This document shows, piece by piece, positions 54,641-64,000 of a stretch of DNA of 64,000 nucleotides. The notes beneath the pieces are model-generated. The model saw only the letters and a program-made list of their open reading frames with translations, did no database searches and was not told the origin of the DNA. Each line of letters begins with the position of its first letter. Position 1 is the first letter of the stretch. Where the stretch lies: the NCBI GenBank assembly GCA_047495785.1, contig JBLDXI010000054.1, positions 868,001 through 932,000 of the forward strand. The letters are read 5' to 3'. The stretch comes from Lepidodermella squamata (lineage: Eukaryota > Gastrotricha). Position numbers and translations under genes: made by a program.

Positions 54641-56542
54641 TCATGGGCGAACGATATTGAAATCGGCGCAGAAGTCGTAGCATTTATTGTCGCGAATGCA
54701 GCCGCATTTTCGTGCTTCGAAAAGGAGTACAGTGGAAAAAAATTAAATTAAGTCTCGAATCACTGACTGTATTGGCATCTGGGCGGTTTGTATGGAGGTA
54801 CGCATGTGCACTGATCTGGTCCAGTGCATGTCCCACCATTCATGCAAGGTTCGGCACATATTCCTACAATTCAAAACGTTCTGCTGAAGGGCTCAAATTT
54901 ATGAAATTCAAACCCAAGCATTGATCACCAGTGTAGCCAGGCCTGCAGGTGCATTGGTAATTCCCGGTGGTCGTTAGGTTGCCAGTACAGGTGTTGGGCA
55001 GACAGTTAGGGGAGCATTTCATACCTGGGCAAAAAGCTGACATTCAATCTTGAAAGGTGGAACTTGCAAATTACTGTTGATGAGTTCGCACTGATTGCTC
55101 AGCGTCACCAACTGAGTGTCGTTGAGAGCTTCCCTTTGGAAGGAGAAGCAGGCGACATCTATTTTTCCGTAGCTGAATGGATAGACCAAGCTAAGGATGA
55201 TCGGAATGAAATGAATTAAAGAAACAGGTAGAAACGGCCACGATTGGGTATTGGGTCTCTTTTATTCCTTGAGAAAAGCGAACTTTAATTGGAGACAGAA
55301 CGAAACCCAGACAATTGAAGAATCGCTTATCCACTTTATAATATGAATCTTTGACAAAACCATTTGGACTACACAGCAACCTTAGAGGAGTACTAACCAA
55401 CCAGAAGAAAACGGCGGATTGGTTGGATCTGGGTTTCGTTCTGGCTTCAGTCAGGTTCTAAATCGAATTCGCCGTTGGTAGGCGTTCAGTCTTTTTTCTA
55501 AGCCTATGCTTGGAACAGGTCCAAAGGCCGGATTCAGCTAGTTGTGACTCCAATGAAAGAATATTGGCTCTTCTGGCTGGTTAGTCTTCTTCAAACGTTT
55601 CTGTGTAGTCCAAAAGGTTTTGCTGAAAAGTAGATCAGCGATTCTTCTATTGTATTCGTCCCAAAAATTTGCTATGGATTCCAATAAAGTCGAACAGTCA
55701 TGAGGAGATCAAAATTCCGCCCATTTCTACGAATACATTCCCATCTATCCAGCCCGAAGGAAGAAAAGAACACGCGGCTACTTGACTTCAGCGGCAAAAC
55801 ATTAAAAACTTCGGGAGCCTCATTCTGGTGTAGAAATTGTAGGCTACAAAGATTTCGCTCTCTGAAGCGTTCAAAAAGCCCCATAACTAACTCAATAGGC
55901 TGAGAATGTTACTTACCGAGCTCCTATTTTAATTGAACTGACAGTTGTAGCACTTCCGTTAAAACCAGGGAAGGCAGACTTGCCACAGAATATAATCGAT
56001 GAATTCTTTGTTCCACTGAAAGCCATCGCAATGAATTGCCACGTGGCTAGCGGGCAGGGAATTACCACCCCTGTTGAATTGCCCGATGCGTAGCAAATAA
56101 TATGACTCGCGTTCACCTGCCAACAACCTGCTCCCAGTATTGGCGTTGTAACTGTTGCAAACTCGAATAGTGGACAGTTATAGTTGAGGCAAACCGATTT
56201 GAGCCAAATGCCGATTGTAAATGACGTGCTTCCACTGAATGCAGAACTTGAGAAAGAGATATAGGTGCTATTGTCAATGCGATTCAGGGATTTGGCGCCA
56301 GTGTCATAAGTAAATGGGCCGTCGGCGTCGAATAAAGACCCGGCGAAATTGGGTTGGATTAGCCCACTGAAATTAGACCCGCTGACATCGTTTTTACCCC
56401 AAAATCCATTCAGAGGCCAGTATCCGATAGTATTCGGAATATTCGCAGAAACGATGTTGTTTCTTAGTTGCTGAACAATCAACTGTGCAAAGCACGTCTG
56501 ATGCACGAAGAACAATGCGAAAATTATTATTGTCTTAATCAT
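54641..56542 (-). CDS. Secreted LamG-EGF-EGF protein, copy 3 of 3
   Basis: Exons 56542-55917, 55190-55075, 55036-54914, 54863-54768 and 54714-54641 encode 344 residues; introns 726, 38, 50 and 53 nt with phases identical to copy 1. Signal peptide (MIKTIIIFALFFVHQTCFA), LamG domain (GYWPLNGFWGKND, SFTIGIWLKSVC, WQFIAMAFSGTKNSS), exon 2 (YGKIDVACFSFQREALNDTQ) with conserved N-x-T, first EGF module (CSPNCLPNTC...), second EGF module and tail KCGCIRDNKCYDFC. Head-to-head with the receptor at 58055 (1.5 kb between starts). All splice dinucleotides are intact, so this and copy 1 look functional. Confidence 0.82.
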
Positions 56543-56618
56543 TTCCAGGGATCGAAATTATGGGAAAACGTGTCGCTTTTTTGTTCGCCTTTGCAGCCAT
56601 TTTTCCAGCGCCTCACTT

Positions 56619-56696
56619 TACCAAGACGTAGTTGATCGATACACACACCAAATATTGTTATCAACATAAACGTGTTGCTATTAGTTGCCATAACAG
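56619..56696 (-). promoter_or_regulatory. Conserved upstream block of LamG-EGF copy 3
   Basis: AAGACGTAGTTGATCGATAC, TATCAACATAAACGTGTTGC and AGTTGCCATAACAGG match copies 1 and 2 at the same distance from the start codon. Confidence 0.4.
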
Positions 56697-57200
56697 GGCT
56701 ATTCGGATATCTCTGCTGTGAACGTTCAACTATTTGAGTCTCAAATGAGTATACTTACAATAAACTCCGAATCGATGTCAGCGCGCAGCGCCACTGACCG
56801 CCCGTCATATTAAATGAGTTAACATGTGTGATGGCAATCAATATTACAACACCATGTCATTTCAAACCTAACGATAACATCGCTAATTATTTATTTTCCT
56901 GTAAAATGAAATACCCGGATTTTTGTATTGGGTTTCGCGAATTGAATTCCATCGTGAATTATTAATTATTCATCTCGGCACTTAGCGATTCAACCGTGTC
57001 GAGACGAGAGATGTTGTCTTGAGCTGCTCAGAGCGGGAGGCCAGCTTCGCACCCTGGTCTGCTTCAAAGAACCACGGGGACGGGGGGTTACAAAAGGCCT
57101 TGTGATTAAAACGAAGCTAAACCGAAGTGTAATAAAAGTGATATTGCTCTCTATGTTTCCAGAATTTTGTTCCTTCTTTTGAGGCATGCCATTGGGGTGT

Positions 57201-57521
57201 GTCTTTTTTTCCGACCAATGTCTTATTTCATCCGACAACTAAAAATGTGACTGAAATCGTCCGACATGAAAATGTCGATTTTCTCGATTTTCCCCATTTT
57301 CGATTTTTCCGTAGTGGCATACCCCTTTTATGCACCCTATTTTAGCCCCTGAACCGGCTGAATTATATGGCGAAAGATATTCGAGATCCAAGAGGACGTG
57401 ATCCGAGTAGAGTAGACACTTTTTTACTGTGAGTTTTTGAAAAATTAAAAAAGCAAGTCGGCTGATTTTAGTCACATTTTTGGTTGTCGGATGAAATAAG
57501 ACATTGGTCGGAAAAAAAGAC
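57201..57521. mobile_element. MITE-like inverted-repeat element, ~52-bp TIRs
   Basis: Arms 57201-57252 and 57470-57521 are inverted copies (GTCTTTTTTTCCGACCAATG at the end; one mismatch seen, ACAACT versus ACAACC). An extra partial end repeat GACATTGGTCGGATG follows at 57519-57533. No coding content. Module copy 1 lacks it. Confidence 0.75.
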
Positions 57522-57733
57522 ATTGGTCGGATGAAAAAAGTTTTCCCCTGCAATTGCCGTTGCAGCGAGTTAAACGAGATTTAAGCCGTCGAAAGATTTT
57601 CAGCTAATTAAGAAGGGTAAAACATTCGCAACCGACCGCCCACTTCGCATCACTTTTCATTGCCTTCACTTTAGTGAGCAAGCAGATGATGCCGCTAGCA
57701 TTTTCTTCGTGTGAGGCAGGAGAATGCTGTTGT

Positions 57734-57806
57734 AGCGGAGTATACGTGGGTTACGTGGGCGAAAGATTTCAAGCTAGTTATAATGAAGGTAATGCCATCG
57801 TTCTGA
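57734..57806 (+). promoter_or_regulatory. Conserved block upstream of the receptor at 58055
   Basis: GCGGAGTATACGTGGGTTAC, TTTCAAGCTA and AAGGTAATG correspond to 33729-33800. Likely promoter or 5' UTR exon with donor. Confidence 0.45.
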
Positions 57807-58054
57807 ATGAGCGTTCACGTACTCTTGCATCGACAGTATCGACCCCGTTCGACGACGGTTGAGCTGATTGTCGACAGGCGCTACGTGCTTTCACACGCGG
57901 AAAAACGGTGGGTGAAAGTTTTAAGGGTAAAATATTTTGATGGAATTTAACGAAAATTAGCACAACACACATTGCGATGGCACGCCTCGTATCTCGGTGA
58001 ATTAGTCTCACCAGTGCATCATTTTGCAATATTTTTATGGAATTTAAAAGGGGA

Positions 58055-60301
58055 ATGAACAAATTGCTTCTACTTTTGACAGTGCTACATCGCGCAAGTA
58101 CTCAGAACCAGAGCGATTTGGTGATTCTAACCCAGCTGCCCTCCTTTTTTGACAGATGCCGTTTCGTTGTAAATCTGGTCGGAGAAATCGTCAACGAACG
58201 TAACTTACTGCCCGGCTACCGCGTCGAATTCTTGCACAAAGATGAACTAGTTTACACTGCCAACGCCGCAGCAGAGGGTGTTAAATTCATCGACAAAATC
58301 ATGCCATCAGTCAATACCTACAAATCTCCGATAACCGTCAGCTCAATCGTTACGGCTGGTTGTAAATCTTGGGGATCAATTGCGCATCATATGAACATGG
58401 TAATGATAGCCGGGTCTTGCACTACTCCAAGTCTTACAGCTAGACGCGATCTTTACCCTAACATGTACAGAGTTCGAGGTCCAATAGAGCTAAGCATGGT
58501 TACTCGTCTTCATTTCATCAAGCAATTCACGCCATGGAGAAAGTTGGCAATTATCGTGGACTTGAGCAACGTATTTTCCGTTCAAAGTGGGATACTATTT
58601 AATGGTATTGCCACAGCTAACGGGATTAACGTCCAACTTTTCGAGGCTTTTCTTGATCTCAATGGTGACTTCATGCAACTTCTTAAAAAGCATGACGTCA
58701 GAATTTTCGTATTGGAAACCTCAGAATCGGCAGTTGCACAGCTTTTTCTATGTGAGGCTTTCAAAATCGGTATAACGGGCCGTCGCTTCACGTTTTTTAT
58801 TCCATCTGTTGCTTTTTTCGACCCATCGCCAGGTCAGAGCTACCCAAGTGGTTGTTCGAGGGACAATTACGTCGAGCAATTGAAATCCGTGATTATCGTT
58901 GGCTCTATCGATGCTGCGCCTGTTGCTCCATCCCGAATGGACGCGTTAGGCAACACTCAATTAGAGGTCGATAGAATCATAGCAGAACGAGGGCGAAATC
59001 TGTCTAAATCAGGCGAATCTCTTCGCACTGGCTGCTACGACGCAGCTCTACAAGCCATTGTCGCACTCAATGAAACCGAGAAAAAATTATCGGCGCTCAA
59101 CATGAGCCTAAAGGATTACCAGAAATATCCGGAGCTTGTTATGAAGATTGCGAACCAAACAACTAGTTCGATTCGTTACGAAAGCTTGAGGTTCAGCGAT
59201 TTTCATTACTCGAGCCGTTTGGAGTGGGACTACGAGCCTCAGGCTGTCATGACGTGGCAACAAGGCAAAGGCTTAGTTGTTCGATACGTCGGAACTGTGC
59301 GAGCTAATACAACAAATTTTAACGAGGCTAACATCGTTTCATTCACAGAAGTTCAACGAATCGACCCAGCTTCGATGCCTCGAGACTCGCCTGCTATTGT
59401 TACTGTGATTACGGGAGAGCCACTGCCCGTTTACGTCATTCTAACGGTTGCTGCAATCAGCTTGTTCTCTGTTCAGGCTGTTTTCGTGGGCAAGGGGCAT
59501 ATTACCGATAGAAAGAAACGAAAAGATGTGTCGAGGAATTTACTGTCACTCATCAGCTATTCATGCCTGGCTTTGTCCGTGCCGTTGATATCTACGCCAT
59601 TTTATTTACGCTCGAATGCGGTTTGTAACATAGCGATTGTTGTTATCACCTTTGGTATTTCTTCGTTCATAATTGGCATAGTCATTAGGGTTATAAATTA
59701 CTACTTTGTGCTTCGACGTTACAATAGCTTGAGACGTGAGCGAGAGCCTCATATGAATTCATTCGCCACCGCTTCCTCTTTCCAATCAGTCGAGTCCGAA
59801 AAACCTCAACTAATCAACGTTGAAATTGGAAAGGTTCGCCAAGCTGTACTTACGCTCATCTATACGGCTATTAATCTCGCAATCGTCTTAGGCTGGTTAG
59901 TTTCGGACCCAGTTTCTGCTGATTTAGTTTCGGATTCAATTGATCTCTACGATGAAGTTGCGGATGCTTACACGAAAAGGCAATGGAAGATATGCCAATC
60001 TAAGCGGGCATCTGCCTGGGCGGGAGCTCTCGTCGTTTTGAACTTCGCCGTGATTCTAATTGGCCTGTTTTTTGTGCTAAAATTACAAGCCATGTTGCGG
60101 AATTTGAAAACGCATCCAGTTGTAACGTTGGTTAATTTCTCGATGGCAATCACAGCAACATTGTTCTGCGCATCAGCTGCCATTGGTTACATCATGGCAC
60201 CTAGTTTTCAATATGACACTATTTTATCTGTGTTTTTGCTTGTAACTTCGGCATCACACAGCTTATTGCTTCGAATGCGTTATATCAAGATTTGGCGTTG
60301 A
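58055..60301 (+). CDS. GABA-B-like class C GPCR, module copy 3
   Basis: Intronless, 748 residues from MNKLLLLLTVLHRAST; an ATG six codons upstream (58037) is an alternative. Ligand domain about residues 20-430 (LPGYRVEFLH, TAGCKSWGSIAHHMNMVMIAGSC, PWRKLAIIVDLSN), then the seven-helix domain. Recent paralogue of 34048; differences are scattered and mostly conservative, with the ligand-domain core and helices 5-7 almost unchanged, which indicates that both stay under constraint. AATAAA follows near 60378. Next receptor starts 624 bp downstream on the same strand. Confidence 0.86.
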   Translation: MNKLLLLLTVLHRASTQNQSDLVILTQLPSFFDRCRFVVNLVGEIVNERNLLPGYRVEFLHKDELVYTANAAAEGVKFIDKIMPSVNTYKSPITVSSIVTAGCKSWGSIAHHMNMVMIAGSCTTPSLTARRDLYPNMYRVRGPIELSMVTRLHFIKQFTPWRKLAIIVDLSNVFSVQSGILFNGIATANGINVQLFEAFLDLNGDFMQLLKKHDVRIFVLETSESAVAQLFLCEAFKIGITGRRFTFFIPSVAFFDPSPGQSYPSGCSRDNYVEQLKSVIIVGSIDAAPVAPSRMDALGNTQLEVDRIIAERGRNLSKSGESLRTGCYDAALQAIVALNETEKKLSALNMSLKDYQKYPELVMKIANQTTSSIRYESLRFSDFHYSSRLEWDYEPQAVMTWQQGKGLVVRYVGTVRANTTNFNEANIVSFTEVQRIDPASMPRDSPAIVTVITGEPLPVYVILTVAAISLFSVQAVFVGKGHITDRKKRKDVSRNLLSLISYSCLALSVPLISTPFYLRSNAVCNIAIVVITFGISSFIIGIVIRVINYYFVLRRYNSLRREREPHMNSFATASSFQSVESEKPQLINVEIGKVRQAVLTLIYTAINLAIVLGWLVSDPVSADLVSDSIDLYDEVADAYTKRQWKICQSKRASAWAGALVVLNFAVILIGLFFVLKLQAMLRNLKTHPVVTLVNFSMAITATLFCASAAIGYIMAPSFQYDTILSVFLLVTSASHSLLLRMRYIKIWR

Positions 60302-60924
60302 AGCACCCTCACGGTTGATAACCTTCAAGGCCGATCTTTATTAGCTGTCCCATTGTGAAAAATTATTATGTGATGAAATAAAAATGAAGCTAACAGCTTC
60401 TGTCTCCCCTTGTACTGTAAAAACCTTTATGTTTTAAGCCTGTCACGCGCTGAGACAAGGGGGATCCATTGCATTCCTAGGCGGGACGCGGGACATCATT
60501 TCCGAAGTCCATTCAAAACTGTTAGGGAACCAGATACCTGAAATTCATGGGCTATGGGGGTATGCATCATGGCTGAACCTCGGTTCCTTTAGGCGGTCGT
60601 TATCAAAATATGAGGTCATCAGCAAGGAATTTCGAGTGACTGTTTTATTTATAAATGTCTGTTTTTTTAAATCACGATCTTAGCATTCTTTTGTAGAGTC
60701 AAGAGTGACAATACAGGTTTTTTCTAAATGCCGATAAAATTTGTCAAAAAAATTGAAAACTTAGGCCATAAGTTTCCGCTCCGACATCCGATTGAGAAAG
60801 CTTTTAGAGAAATAATACTTAAGTTTCCTGAAATGCATGCAGACCTAGCTCACATGACATCCTCATAGTCAAAATCTCATCCTCGAGTCAATCTTCCCAC
60901 GAAGTTATTCATTTATAGCAAGAA
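60302..60924. other. Spacer between two tandem receptors
   Basis: Polyadenylation-like AATAAA near 60378. No other signal recognised. Confidence 0.4.
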
Positions 60925-63237
60925 ATGAACTGTATATTTCCCTGCGTCTTTATAGCTGCCCAAGTACTTTTGATTGATTGCAAGACGATTCAAATACTCC
61001 ACTTAGCTCCGTTAGCTGTTTTGGAACCGAAAACCGCGCAGTCCGTGCTGGTCACCTCGCAGCTGGTTGCTGAGAAAGTCAACGCGAGAAACGACATTCT
61101 ACCCGGCTACAACATCGAGGTAACAGTGCGAGATGACCGTCTGGGCGCGAATTCCGCCAAGCAAATCATCGAATTCCGACGAGAGTCTGATTCAAATCCA
61201 AACGTGACGCAATCTCCAATTGTTGTAGGACCAGCTATTTCAACTGGCTGTAAGGCTGTTGGCCCAATACTAAGCGAAATCAATACAATTGTAATCTCAA
61301 CCCTTTGCTCAGCCCCGTCGTTATCAGACCGTAGTCGCCAGCCTTTGTTGTACCTTTCAGTTGCGACCAGTAAGACAACAGCTCTTGGGATACTTCGATT
61401 TATCGCTGACATTGGTAAGTGGTCACGTTTCGGGATACTTTCGAGCTCATTGAATGCTAACGACTACGGCACAGCTTTCTTCCTGCATGACCGTGCTTAT
61501 GAATCAGGATTTGTTGTTCCCTGGCTCACAATGGTGACTGAAGTAGATTCAGACGTTGTGGCTACATTTCAGAAGAGCGGATTGAGAATTTTGGTGATCA
61601 GTAGCGGTAATGCAGTTTTAGCCAACAAATTCCTATGTGATGCCTTCAAAATAGGAATATCTGGCCCTAGATACGTGTTTCTAATGTTCAATGACGCATT
61701 TTCTCTGAACCCAGTTCCAGGCTGCTTTAAGGAGGAGCTGTATACCCAGCTGAGGCAATCTTTCTACTTTGGCTATTCAACTAAACCTAACAACTACTCA
61801 ACGGTAACTGATCTAGGGTATAATGGGGCTGATTTTGATGCTGAGCTCATGAAGCGGATGAATGTGCCTACGACTGATTCCTTTTCCATGGCCTACACAA
61901 CTCATGATACATTACTGAAAGCTGTGATGATTCTACACAGAACTGAGCTCGAACTCAAGAAGCGTTACAACATGACCCTGAGCGACTACACGAACAATCC
62001 ATACGTAGTGGCTAAAATCGCGAATGACTCAGTCCTAACTTCGAAGGTTATTGGGATTCGTGTTGGGCTAATGGCCTATTCACCTGATGGACAACCTCTT
62101 GGGGATATTCAAACTGTAGCTCATTGGACCAATGAGAAAGGCCTCCAAAACATCGCATTCATCCGTCAGGATTCAGATAGGTTCACCTATGAGAGTTTTA
62201 GCCTCAAAGCTGTCAGCCGCATAAGGTGGATTACTGGTAACCCTCCGATTGACCACCCTACTTTAGGACGGATTGATAAGCGTCTGCCAGAAGGCGTTTT
62301 CCCGGCTGCAATTGTTTTCTGCTGCATTTCAACGCTTCTTCAAATTTTCGGAATGATTGCAGTCCTTATAGGACGGAATTCAAGAATTTCTCAGTTAGCA
62401 TGGGCTAAATTCTTTGGATTTTTCGGATGTCTAGTTCTAAATGCTTCTGCTTTGCTATTCGCTGTTGATAGGGGTATTGGAAGTGAGAAGATTGCAATAT
62501 TCTCGATTGTTACCTTGTTCATTGGGCTCACAATTGTATTCGCCTTTTTGGCAGCTCGAGTGATTTTGGTTCTCCAATTCGTAAGGTTCTCGAAGCGGAA
62601 GAGATCACGCACGACCCTAAAATCTAGCATGACTCTCACAGCCACACACAGGAGCCAAGGGTCATTTGAACGGGGCCGTAGCTTGGAGACTCCTCCTGAA
62701 CTGATGACTGATACCATTCAAGTGATTTTAAACTCAGAAACCTGGGCTAGAATGGACAAATCTGCTGTGAACGTCATTTTCGCTCTACTTTTCATCGTTT
62801 CCATTGTTCTCACTGGCTGGTTTGCAAGTCAAGACATGGCTTGTCACTCAGACGTTCTAGGCAAACCTGTTTACGATGAAGCACGAGACGTGATCGATGA
62901 AACTAGGGTACTAAGTTGTTCCACGTCTAATGCGAGCAGTTTCCTATTGGCATTGGGCAGTCTTCATGTTTTGATCCTATTCATAGCAGCCTACGCTTCA
63001 TATTTATTGACGAAAATTCGAGGGATAGCGAAAGCAATTCCTGACTTGAGTTATTGCCGACTAGGTGTAGCGAATGCTGCTATAATTTATTTGGCAGCGA
63101 TTCTCATATTTCTCATCTTGTCCGACAGCGCTATCGAGCAGCAAATTGCTTTGATATTCTGCGCTATTGCTCTGTCGCTGAGCACTTCTCTAACCTGGAT
63201 CATCCCGATGGTGTCACGCGGAAAAACAGGAAGTTGA
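60925..63237 (+). CDS. GABA-B-like class C GPCR
   Basis: Intronless, 770 residues. Signal peptide MNCIFPCVFIAAQVLLIDC. The ligand domain (about residues 22-445) shares ILPGYNIEVTVRDD, STGCKAVGPIL, STLCSAPSLS, KWSRFGILSSS and GPRYVFLMF with the receptor at 20588, which is its closest relative in the window. Helices run from about residue 460 (FPAAIVFCCISTLLQIFGM). The intracellular loop is basic and Ser/Thr-rich (RKRSRTTLKSSMT). The extracellular loop before helix 5 carries WFASQDMACHSDVLGKPVY, also conserved in the 20588 receptor. No cysteine-rich domain. Ligand unknown. Confidence 0.83.
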   Translation: MNCIFPCVFIAAQVLLIDCKTIQILHLAPLAVLEPKTAQSVLVTSQLVAEKVNARNDILPGYNIEVTVRDDRLGANSAKQIIEFRRESDSNPNVTQSPIVVGPAISTGCKAVGPILSEINTIVISTLCSAPSLSDRSRQPLLYLSVATSKTTALGILRFIADIGKWSRFGILSSSLNANDYGTAFFLHDRAYESGFVVPWLTMVTEVDSDVVATFQKSGLRILVISSGNAVLANKFLCDAFKIGISGPRYVFLMFNDAFSLNPVPGCFKEELYTQLRQSFYFGYSTKPNNYSTVTDLGYNGADFDAELMKRMNVPTTDSFSMAYTTHDTLLKAVMILHRTELELKKRYNMTLSDYTNNPYVVAKIANDSVLTSKVIGIRVGLMAYSPDGQPLGDIQTVAHWTNEKGLQNIAFIRQDSDRFTYESFSLKAVSRIRWITGNPPIDHPTLGRIDKRLPEGVFPAAIVFCCISTLLQIFGMIAVLIGRNSRISQLAWAKFFGFFGCLVLNASALLFAVDRGIGSEKIAIFSIVTLFIGLTIVFAFLAARVILVLQFVRFSKRKRSRTTLKSSMTLTATHRSQGSFERGRSLETPPELMTDTIQVILNSETWARMDKSAVNVIFALLFIVSIVLTGWFASQDMACHSDVLGKPVYDEARDVIDETRVLSCSTSNASSFLLALGSLHVLILFIAAYASYLLTKIRGIAKAIPDLSYCRLGVANAAIIYLAAILIFLILSDSAIEQQIALIFCAIALSLSTSLTWIIPMVSRGKTGS

Positions 63238-64000
63238 ACAGACAGCAGACATAGTTTATGCTACATGACATAGTTTGCTAAAAACTTCCGTTGAAGCTTT
63301 CGTGCAACGTCTTTACTTCATTTCATGACTTTTGAACATTTTTTGATAGATTTTTAATTCTTAAAACAGAAATTTTGATAACCAACTTACTCATTGAGTT
63401 ACTCATTAGGTTGTTCCAAAATCAGATATAGGATCCTCTGCGAACAAATTAATCTCGCACAATGCTTTGACAATACAAAATACAAAATAAAAGGAATCCC
63501 AATACTTTTTTCTATGAAAATAGGCTTCGTTCATAGATCGCGAAAAGTTGTGAGCAGCAACTCTACGATATGTGACCAGTGACCAGTCATCTATCTACCG
63601 TATTACCGCGCTTTGAGTGTCATGCCACTATAAAGTGAAACATGATTTTTGACCCCTTTTGAATTTCCTCGATTATAGTGGCACCTAATGTTTTGCATTA
63701 AAATTCAATCTGGCATGTCACTATAAACGGGGCATAGTGACATGCCACTGTAAAACGAGCTATAGTGGCATGACACTCAAAGCGCGGTAATACGGTAAAT
63801 CAGAAAAAACTCGAAAGAGGCTGAGTCTGTTTTGAGGGCATGGAAAATGACGCGTATAGTGATCCCCGACAGTTCTCGAGAAGCTCCGTGGACTAATTGG
63901 TTAATGTCTATTTGAAACATTTCACTAGAAAAAATGTATAGATTCTATTGATAAAATCGGAATAATTGTACTGAACTCAAGAACTAATTTTGGCACTCGA
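63238..64000. other. Right-edge intergenic region with a MITE
   Basis: No gene. Contains the 202-bp inverted-repeat element at 63596-63797. Confidence 0.5.
63596..63797. mobile_element. 202-bp MITE with TACCGT ends and 37-bp perfect TIRs
   Basis: TACCGTATTACCGCGCTTTG at the left and its exact reverse complement at the right continue perfectly for 37 bp. TA at both ends, as for the two other TACCGT elements here. The interior repeats variants of CATGCCACTATAAA in both orientations, a subterminal repeat pattern. Confidence 0.88.

Overview
This window looks like nuclear DNA from a compact animal genome. The genes have short GT-AG introns, mostly 50-57 nt and some as short as 34-64 nt. They encode animal-type products: class C (GABA-B-like) and rhodopsin-like receptors, a Cys-loop channel, LamG/EGF secreted proteins and GT10 fucosyltransferases. 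A two-ORF LINE, Helitron parts and many small inverted-repeat elements are also present. GC is moderate. I cannot name the phylum from the sequence. A small bilaterian with short introns fits, and nothing points to bacteria or to a vertebrate.

Layout. 1-2526: GABA-B-like receptor (-), running off the left edge. 4285-5810: secreted protein of repeated cysteine motifs (-). 6942-10271: two rhodopsin-like receptors facing each other with a broken third copy between them. 12578-17481: two tandem GT10 fucosyltransferases (+). 17721-19661: divergent PiT-type transporter (+). 20588-22924: GABA-B-like receptor (+). 23476-25768: rhodopsin-like receptor (-) split by a 1.05-kb transposon. 26733-27918: unknown multi-pass membrane protein (-). 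28963-30137: Cys-loop channel subunit (+). 30904-36295: LamG-EGF gene (-) divergent from a GABA-B-like receptor (+). 36694-37915: rhodopsin-like receptor (-). 38685-48001: a 9.3-kb TIR element holding Helitron helicase exons and a full-coding LINE. 48398-51880: a second, decaying LamG-EGF unit without its receptor. 54641-60301: a third LamG-EGF plus receptor unit. 60925-63237: a further GABA-B-like receptor (+).

How they fit together. Five large class C receptors, five rhodopsin-like receptors (one broken by a transposon, one a fragment) and a Cys-loop channel share 64 kb, so this reads as a chemosensory or neuromodulatory receptor neighbourhood growing by local duplication. The most distinctive structure is a triplicated divergent module: a secreted LamG-EGF-EGF protein on the minus strand head-to-head with a GABA-B-like receptor on the plus strand. 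Two copies are complete. The middle copy has lost the receptor, has a frameshifted LamG gene, and took a 9.3-kb transposon in its 3' flank. The third copy preserves the matching empty site, which proves a TA target duplication. Another element with the same TACCGT ends interrupts a receptor exon, again exactly at TA.
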